NCBI GenBank assembly: GCA_001464755.1
Contig: LNDR01000415.1
Location: 39,512 to 103,511, forward strand
DNA: 64,000 nt
DNA from: Rhizobiales bacterium Ga0077524
GTDB taxonomy: Bacteria; Pseudomonadota; Alphaproteobacteria; Rhizobiales; Hyphomicrobiaceae
Reading direction: 5' to 3'
Part shown: piece after piece, positions 59,441-64,000 of the stretch
How positions within the stretch are numbered: the first letter of the stretch is position 1
How the letters are laid out: the number at the start of each line of letters is the position of its first letter
The notes under the pieces: model-generated
The model's database searches: none
Seen by the model: the letters and a program-made list of their open reading frames with translations, nothing else
What the model was told of the DNA's origin: nothing
Position numbers and translations under genes: made by a program

Positions 59441-60103
59441 ATGCTCTTCCGCAAGAAGCTCGAGTTCCCCACCCCCGCCACGGCGCTGAAGGGGCGCCCG
59501 ACGCCCGTTCCGACCGCGACCACGCATTTCGTCAACGGCCGCCCGCTCAAGGCCCCCTATCCCGAGGGCATCGAACTCGCCATGTTCGGCATGGGCTGCT
59601 TCTGGGGCGCCGAGCGCAAGTTCTGGGAGCTTGAGGATGGCATCTGGATCACCGCCGTCGGCTATGCGGCAGGCATCACGCCCAACCCGACCTACGAAGA
59701 GGTCTGTTCCGGCCAGACCGGCCATAACGAGGTCGTGCTCGTCGCCTTCGACCCGACGAAGATCAGCTACGATATGCTGCTGAAAACCTTCTGGGAGAGC
59801 CACAACCCCACTCAAGGCATGCGTCAGGGCAACGACGTAGGCACCCAGTACCGCTCTGGCATCTATGTTTACTCAGCCGCCCAGAGACAGGCCGCCGAGG
59901 CGAGCCGCGACAGCTACAATGCAGCCTTGAAAGCAAAGCGTTACGGCGACATCACCACCGAAATTCTGGAGGCACCCGAACTCTATTTCGCCGAGGACTA
60001 CCATCAGCAGTACCTGGCGAAAGTCCCGCACGGCTATTGCGGTCTTGGTGGAACTGGGGTCGCATGCCAGATCGGGACGGGCATCAAGGCGAGCGCGTCC
60101 TGA
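59441..60103 (+). CDS. msrA: Peptide methionine (S)-S-oxide reductase MsrA
   Basis: A 220-residue protein. The catalytic Cys53 lies in [14 protein letters not shown]; other family segments are [32 protein letters not shown] and [23 protein letters not shown]. It repairs oxidised methionine. The N-terminal ~40 residues resemble those of the longer MsrA group. Confidence 0.96.
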   Translation: MLFRKKLEFPTPATALKGRPTPVPTATTHFVNGRPLKAPYPEGIELAMFGMGCFWGAERKFWELEDGIWITAVGYAAGITPNPTYEEVCSGQTGHNEVVLVAFDPTKISYDMLLKTFWESHNPTQGMRQGNDVGTQYRSGIYVYSAAQRQAAEASRDSYNAALKAKRYGDITTEILEAPELYFAEDYHQQYLAKVPHGYCGLGGTGVACQIGTGIKASAS

Positions 60104-60126
60104 TGCGGCAGCGCTCGGCTGCTCGA

Positions 60127-60169
60127 GTGTGATCGCTCACACCCGGGCATGCCGCGCACATGCCTGGGT
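60127..60169. terminator. Two hairpins between convergent msrA and mepA
   Basis: Hairpin 1 is GTGTGA-TCGC-TCACAC at 60127-60142. Hairpin 2 has arms ACCCGGGCATG (60141-60151) and CATGCCTGGGT (60159-60169), 11 bp with one wobble pair. They share two bases at 60141-60142, so only one forms fully at a time. They lie exactly between the stops of the convergent genes and probably act as a two-way terminator, though no T-run is present. Confidence 0.5.
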
Positions 60170-61260
60170 CATCGCGTCGTCGCCTCCCGGGCACGAACCT
60201 TCGTGCCCGACACTGTCCCTGCATCACCGTCCGTCCCGGCGTCGACGACGAGGCGGCACTCGGGGGGCAGGTCGGCAAGCGTCACTGGCTTCGGTGGCGG
60301 TGATGGCTTGGCGCCGGGCGTGGCCACCTTGGGCGGACGTTGCAGCAGCGTGATCCAATCGTCCACTTCTTTGCCGCATCCGTCATCGGTTCCGGTAGGC
60401 GGCTGGGGGCGGCACCCTACGCTATCCGGCGGGCACGCAATGCGGATGTGCATGTGATAGTGATGGCCCCAGTAGGGCCGAATCTTGTGGAAATACTTGC
60501 GGTCGTTGCCATTCTCCTCGCACATCGCTTTCTTGATTCCAGGATGCACGAGAACCCGCTCGACCTCGGCGTAAGAAGCCGCCCGGCGGATCAGCGCCGC
60601 GTGGTAGGGCGTGAATACAGTCGTGTCGGCGTGAATGCCATCCTTGCCCAGCATTGAAGTCGCGCTGAGCGCCTCGCGCTCGGCCGGCGTGAGCCGTCGA
60701 TTGGGCATCGGCGTCAGCCAGATGTCGGCATCGAGACCGATCTGATGGCTGGCATGGCCGGTCAGCATGGGGCCGCCCCGTGGCTGCGAGATGTCGCCGA
60801 CGAGCAGCCCTTGCCAGCCGTCCTTCGCTGCAGCGTCCTCGGCGAGTCGCTTGACCATCGCCACCAGCTTTGGGTGGCCCCAATTTCGGTTCCGCGATAG
60901 CCGCATAACTTGCCATGTTTCGCCGTCGATCGGGACCGCCGCGGCCCCGGCGAGACATCCGCGCGAATAGAATCCAATCGATCGTGCCGCGAGCGCGGCC
61001 GGGGTCGCCGCGGCCCCGAAGATGGTTTTGGCCTCGACGGGCGGCTGTTTGAGATTTGCTTGCGCCGCCTCGCCACCGCTCTCGGAGGCGGTGCCCGCCT
61101 CTTTCGGGGCTGGTCCTTTCGAGGCAGGCTTCTCAGCGGGTGATGCCGCAACCAGTGGTCCGGAATTGCCGGTGACGCGGGCCTCGTCTTGAGCGGTCTG
61201 AGCGTTCGCCGCGAAGGCGATGGCGCCGATTATGCCGGCGGCGAGTGCGAAGCGGCGCAT
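60169..61260 (-). CDS. mepA: Penicillin-insensitive murein endopeptidase MepA
   Basis: A 363-residue protein starting MRRFALAAGIIGAIAFAANA, a signal peptide; GAGGGAG lies 7 nt upstream of the ATG at 61260. A low-complexity Ala/Pro/Lys linker (about residues 25-80) is followed by the peptidase M74 domain with VMRLSRNRNWGHP, SQPRGGPMLTGHASHQIGLD (zinc His and Asp), and HHYHMHIRIACP. It cleaves D,D- and L,D-crosslinks in the periplasm. The C-terminal 60 residues are Pro-rich. Confidence 0.93.
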   Translation of the reverse strand: MRRFALAAGIIGAIAFAANAQTAQDEARVTGNSGPLVAASPAEKPASKGPAPKEAGTASESGGEAAQANLKQPPVEAKTIFGAAATPAALAARSIGFYSRGCLAGAAAVPIDGETWQVMRLSRNRNWGHPKLVAMVKRLAEDAAAKDGWQGLLVGDISQPRGGPMLTGHASHQIGLDADIWLTPMPNRRLTPAEREALSATSMLGKDGIHADTTVFTPYHAALIRRAASYAEVERVLVHPGIKKAMCEENGNDRKYFHKIRPYWGHHYHMHIRIACPPDSVGCRPQPPTGTDDGCGKEVDDWITLLQRPPKVATPGAKPSPPPKPVTLADLPPECRLVVDAGTDGDAGTVSGTKVRAREATTR

Positions 61261-61388
61261 GCCAAGGCTCCCTCGTTCAAGCCGTCCAGGCTCTTGTCTG
61301 GTCGGCTTCGCTTCCGCGATCAATAGAGCAATCTGAAGTTGACGACAAACTCGGGTGATCTTGCGGCTCTTGTCGCCGAAGTGATCAT

Positions 61389-61417
61389 AAAAAAAGCCCC
61401 ACGCGAATGCGTGAGGC
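61389..61417 (-). terminator. Intrinsic terminator of the peroxiredoxin gene
   Basis: On the minus strand, stem GCCTCACGC (61417-61409) pairs with GCGTGGGGC (61404-61396) around loop ATTC with one G-U pair, followed by seven T residues (61395-61389). This is the clearest Rho-independent terminator in the window. It serves the peroxiredoxin gene 31 bp upstream. Confidence 0.88.
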
Positions 61418-61447
61418 TTCCCTTCGTGGTCGCTGGGCCAGCGATGC

Positions 61448-61945
61448 TCAGAGGCTCTTGTCGACCATTGAGCACAGGGTCTCCGCGCTCGAGGCTGAGA
61501 CCTGGCCGGGCGCCTCCTCGAGGTTGAGCACCTTCACCACGCCGTCGCTGATCGCCATCGCGTAGCGCTTCGAGCGGACACCGAGACCGCGGGCCGTCAG
61601 GTCCATGTCCATGCCGATCTTCTTGGCGAAGTCGGCGCCGCCGTCGGCGAGCATCATGACCTTGCCGTCGGCATTGGTTGCCTTGGCCCACTCGCTCATG
61701 ACGAACACGTCGTTGACCGCCGTGCAGGCGACGGCGTCGAAGCCCTTCGCCTTGAGCTCGTCCATGCGTGCGACGAAGCCCGGCATGTGTGTTTTGTGGC
61801 ACGTCGGCGTGAACGCGCCGGGCACCGCGAACAGCGCCACCTTCTTGCCGCCGAAGACTTCGGCCGTCGTCATTGGCTTCGGTCCGTCGGCGCCCATTAT
61901 CATGAAGGTCGCTTCGGGCAGCTTGTCACCAACCTTGATCGCCAT
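61448..61945 (-). CDS. Peroxiredoxin (Prx5/AhpE-like redoxin)
   Basis: A 165-residue protein starting MAIKVGDKLPEATFMIMG; GGAG lies 9 nt before the ATG at 61945. The peroxidatic Cys49 is in VPGAFTPTCHKTHMPGF, the Prx5 signature, with EWAKATNADGKVMMLADGGADF and GVRSKRYAM following. It reduces peroxides, regenerated by glutaredoxin or thioredoxin. A terminator follows. Confidence 0.93.
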   Translation of the reverse strand: MAIKVGDKLPEATFMIMGADGPKPMTTAEVFGGKKVALFAVPGAFTPTCHKTHMPGFVARMDELKAKGFDAVACTAVNDVFVMSEWAKATNADGKVMMLADGGADFAKKIGMDMDLTARGLGVRSKRYAMAISDGVVKVLNLEEAPGQVSASSAETLCSMVDKSL

Positions 61946-62212
61946 GGGGGAGGGCTCCTGGTGTGAATCTGTCGTTGCAAAGTTGAGGCCCCGGAGCATG
62001 CCGCACCTCACGAGGTGCCCGCAGTTGTCCGAGATCAATGCAACTTAGCTGGAACCTGCCGCCGGGCCAAGCGCGACGTTAGCCTTCACGCTCTCTGCGC
62101 CGAGCCTCGTTGCTGGAAGGCAATCTCCACCATAGTTTGATGTGGCGGCGGGCGCGCAGGATGCCCCTTGCCCGCAGCATGTTTTCGTCAATCTCGTTAT
62201 TGAGGTCGCTCC

Positions 62213-62623
62213 ATGATCACCGATTCCGCGAAAAAGTTCTTCGAGGCTTGCGAGACGGGCCAGGGCTGGGCGGGCTGCAAGGCGCATTGCCTGCCGAACG
62301 CAACGTTCGCGTCCCAGGCCGAGCCCCTTGCCGACATCAAATCCCTCGAGGGCTATTGCGACTGGATGAAGGCGATTCTGTCGACGATCCCGGACGGCAA
62401 GTACGTTGTGCGTTCGTTCGCCACCGATGCCGAGCGTGCCAACGTCTGCGCCTACGGCGTCTTCATGGGCACCCACTCGGGGCCCGGCGGTCCGGTGCCG
62501 CCCACGGGCAAGCGGATCGAGACCGACTACGTCTACGTCATGGAATTCGAGGGCGACAAGGTGCGCCAACTGACCAAGATCTGGCATGCCGGTTGGGCGC
62601 TGAAGCAGCTCGGTTGGGCCTGA
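62213..62623 (+). CDS. NTF2-like / SnoaL-like protein
   Basis: A 136-residue single NTF2-like domain (MITDSAKKFFEACETGQGWA at the start and FEGDKVRQLTKIWHAGWALK at the end). The pattern matches SnoaL-like polyketide-cyclase or hydroxylase-type folds, which are often enzymatic but hard to define. No signal peptide. Function unknown. Confidence 0.75.
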   Translation: MITDSAKKFFEACETGQGWAGCKAHCLPNATFASQAEPLADIKSLEGYCDWMKAILSTIPDGKYVVRSFATDAERANVCAYGVFMGTHSGPGGPVPPTGKRIETDYVYVMEFEGDKVRQLTKIWHAGWALKQLGWA

Positions 62624-62791
62624 TCCGGCATGTGCGCAGCGCAATATCAAGCTGTGCAGCCCGCCGGATTGTTCGCACCGACGCCTCACTTGTCGTTGAC
62701 TTCGCAGGCGTCACCTTGGGATAACGGTGTCGCGGACGGCGTCATGCGCGTCGGCCAAAAACTCACGACAGAATCCTAGGGAGGATCATCT

Positions 62792-63751
62792 ATGAGAGTT
62801 CGCCACGCTGGCGTAGCCAGCGCCGTCCTGCTCGCGTTGGGTCTCGGAGTCGTCCCGGCTGCCGCTCAGACGCCCACAAGGCTCACCTACTTCACGGGCC
62901 CCACGGGAGGTTCATGGATTCCGATCGGTGGTGCCTTGAAGGTGTTGTGGGAGAAGGCCATTCCCGGTCTCTCGATCGAGAATCGTCCGGGTGCCGGATT
63001 GGTCAACATGAAGGCAATTGAGGAAGGCAAGGCCGAGATCGGCATGGGCAACATGACCTCGACGGTCGATGCCCTTGCCGGCAAGGGCACCGGCATCGAC
63101 AAGCCCTACACGAACGTCTGTCACTTTGCTTCGCTCTATCCGAACGTCGCGCAATTCGTGGTCAGGTCGGACCTGGGCATCAATTCGATCGCCGACCTCA
63201 AGGGCAAGGCCGTCGGGACCCTGCCGAAGGGCAACACCACGAACGATGTCGCCGGGTGGGTTATGGACGCCGCGGGTGTAGGTTTCGCTGGCGCCTCAAA
63301 GATGGCGTTTGCGAGCCTCTCCGACTTGGCCAACATGTTCAAGGACGGCCAGATCGCTGGCTCGTTCATCGTGACCACCGAGGGCAACGGCTCGATCAAG
63401 GACATGGCGAATAGCCGCAAGATTGCCATGCTCGACATTCCGGACGACATCTTCGCGAAGCTCAAGGCGCAGAACGTCGGATTTCAGCGTCACACAATAG
63501 CGAAGGCCGTATACCCCGGCCTCGAGAAGGACAACATCACTGTCGCCTTCGCGGCGCACGTCATCGTGAGCTGTAAGCTGCCAGATGACCTCGTCTACAA
63601 GATGGCCAAGGCCATGACCGACGCGCTTCCTGATCTCGCCAACGTCAACGCCTCGTTCAAAGGGCAGACCGTGAAGGACATCGGCGCTAAGGTCGATGCC
63701 AAATGGCATCCAGGCGCCGCCAAGTTCTTCAAAGAGCAGGGCGTCCACTGA
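62792..63751 (+). CDS. TAXI-family TRAP transporter solute-binding protein
   Basis: A 319-residue periplasmic protein. The signal peptide ends at AAAQ (residue ~26), followed by LTYFTGPTGGSWIPIGGALK, a strong TAXI signature. Further segments IENRPGAGLVNMKAIEEGKA and SIADLKGKAVGTLPKGNTTN fit the family. It captures a small solute (often organic acids such as glutamate-like compounds) for a TRAP permease. AGGGAGG lies just upstream of the ATG. Confidence 0.92.
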   Translation: MRVRHAGVASAVLLALGLGVVPAAAQTPTRLTYFTGPTGGSWIPIGGALKVLWEKAIPGLSIENRPGAGLVNMKAIEEGKAEIGMGNMTSTVDALAGKGTGIDKPYTNVCHFASLYPNVAQFVVRSDLGINSIADLKGKAVGTLPKGNTTNDVAGWVMDAAGVGFAGASKMAFASLSDLANMFKDGQIAGSFIVTTEGNGSIKDMANSRKIAMLDIPDDIFAKLKAQNVGFQRHTIAKAVYPGLEKDNITVAFAAHVIVSCKLPDDLVYKMAKAMTDALPDLANVNASFKGQTVKDIGAKVDAKWHPGAAKFFKEQGVH

Positions 63752-63755
63752 TCCA

Positions 63756-63785
63756 GCGCCCCCGCGCCGTTTGGCGGGTGGGCGC
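63756..63785 (+). other. Hairpin after the TAXI binding-protein gene
   Basis: Outer arms GCGCCC (63756-63761) and GGGCGC (63780-63785) with an inner CGCC-GTTT-GGCG stem. It starts 4 nt after the stop. A second hairpin TGGCGC-TAAAAT-GCGCCA is at 63869-63886. Such structures often trim or stabilise the binding-protein mRNA relative to the downstream permease. Confidence 0.4.
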
Positions 63786-63913
63786 GAGAATTCTAATTGC
63801 GCGAGCCGCCGCGCGGGCACCGTGGCGGCCGCGAATACAAGCGAAGTGAAGTGATCTGCGCAAGATAATGGCGCTAAAATGCGCCAACGCCGTCGGGAGG
63901 CGACGACTAGGCC

Positions 63914-64000
63914 ATGTATACTCGGTTCATAAAGCTACTTGTCTCGACAATAGGCCTCGCGTTCACGCTGTATCACCTTCACGCTGCGCTCTTCGGTGTG
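63914..64000 (+). CDS. TRAP transporter permease, 5' end only
   Basis: 29 codons visible (MYTRFIKLLVSTIGLAFTLY and on), running off the right edge. The hydrophobic start followed by HLHAALFGV resembles the first helix of fused 4TM/12TM TRAP permeases that accompany TAXI binding proteins. It lies 162 bp after the binding-protein gene, as expected for the partner. Call is based on context plus this fragment. Confidence 0.6.
   Translation, partial: MYTRFIKLLVSTIGLAFTLYHLHAALFGV

Overview
The window looks like one contiguous piece of a GC-rich alphaproteobacterial chromosome, most likely order Hyphomicrobiales (Rhizobiales). The reasons are a complete alphaproteobacterial dcw cluster running mraZ-rsmH-ftsL-ftsI-murE-murF-mraY-murD-ftsW-murG-murC-murB-ddl-ftsQ-ftsA-ftsZ-lpxC, a CtrA-like box ahead of ftsQ, a diaminopimelate-type MurE, and strong G/C preference at third codon positions. 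I cannot name genus or species from sequence alone. I saw no rRNA or tRNA genes, no CRISPR array and no insertion sequence.

Layout. 1-5.3 kb (minus strand): a three-gene operon of circularly permuted ATP-grasp protein, alpha-E protein and a large transglutaminase/DUF2126 protein that runs off the left edge; this is a poorly characterised, probably amide-bond-forming system. 5.6-9.6 kb: an accessory patch with an alpha/beta hydrolase, two VapBC-type toxin-antitoxin pairs and two uncharacterised membrane proteins. 9.8-19.7 kb: metabolic genes, including a propionyl-CoA carboxylase beta subunit, rhodanese, a TAXI-like protein, an acyl-CoA synthetase, a frameshifted hydrolase, a Nudix hydrolase and a ketopantoate reductase-like enzyme. 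19.7-20.4 kb: the dcw leader, carrying four 10-bp-phased CCCAT/CCCGT boxes that resemble an MraZ operator. 20.4-41.2 kb: the dcw cluster (plus strand, many ATGA or GTGA overlaps), making and polymerising lipid II and building the FtsZ ring, and ending in lpxC; bamD and ligA follow to 45.0 kb. 45-49.1 kb: a flavin monooxygenase, a PLP lyase/decarboxylase, a methyltransferase and a deaminase. 49.2-49.9 kb: a third toxin-antitoxin pair (Phd/VapC). 49.9-63.8 kb: guaA, two neighbouring SEC-C proteins, a cNMP-binding/rhodanese fusion, truA, a benzoate-CoA-ligase-like enzyme, an ABC1 kinase, msrA, mepA, a peroxiredoxin, an NTF2-like protein and a TAXI-type TRAP binding protein. The first codons of its permease lie at the right edge.

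The most unusual content is in the dcw cluster. A palindromic repeat of about 31 bp is present four times between mraY and murD, and an inverted relative sits inside murD as exactly ten in-frame codons, reminiscent of Rickettsia palindromic elements. A 29-codon ORF bridges murD and ftsW through ATGA overlaps at both ends. LpxC appears to have lost a core segment of about 14-16 residues in frame, FtsZ has no recognisable conserved C-terminal peptide, and MurF and LigA carry extra internal segments. Large inverted repeats lie upstream of mraY. Comparisons with family lengths and motifs come from memory of the families; no search or alignment was run.
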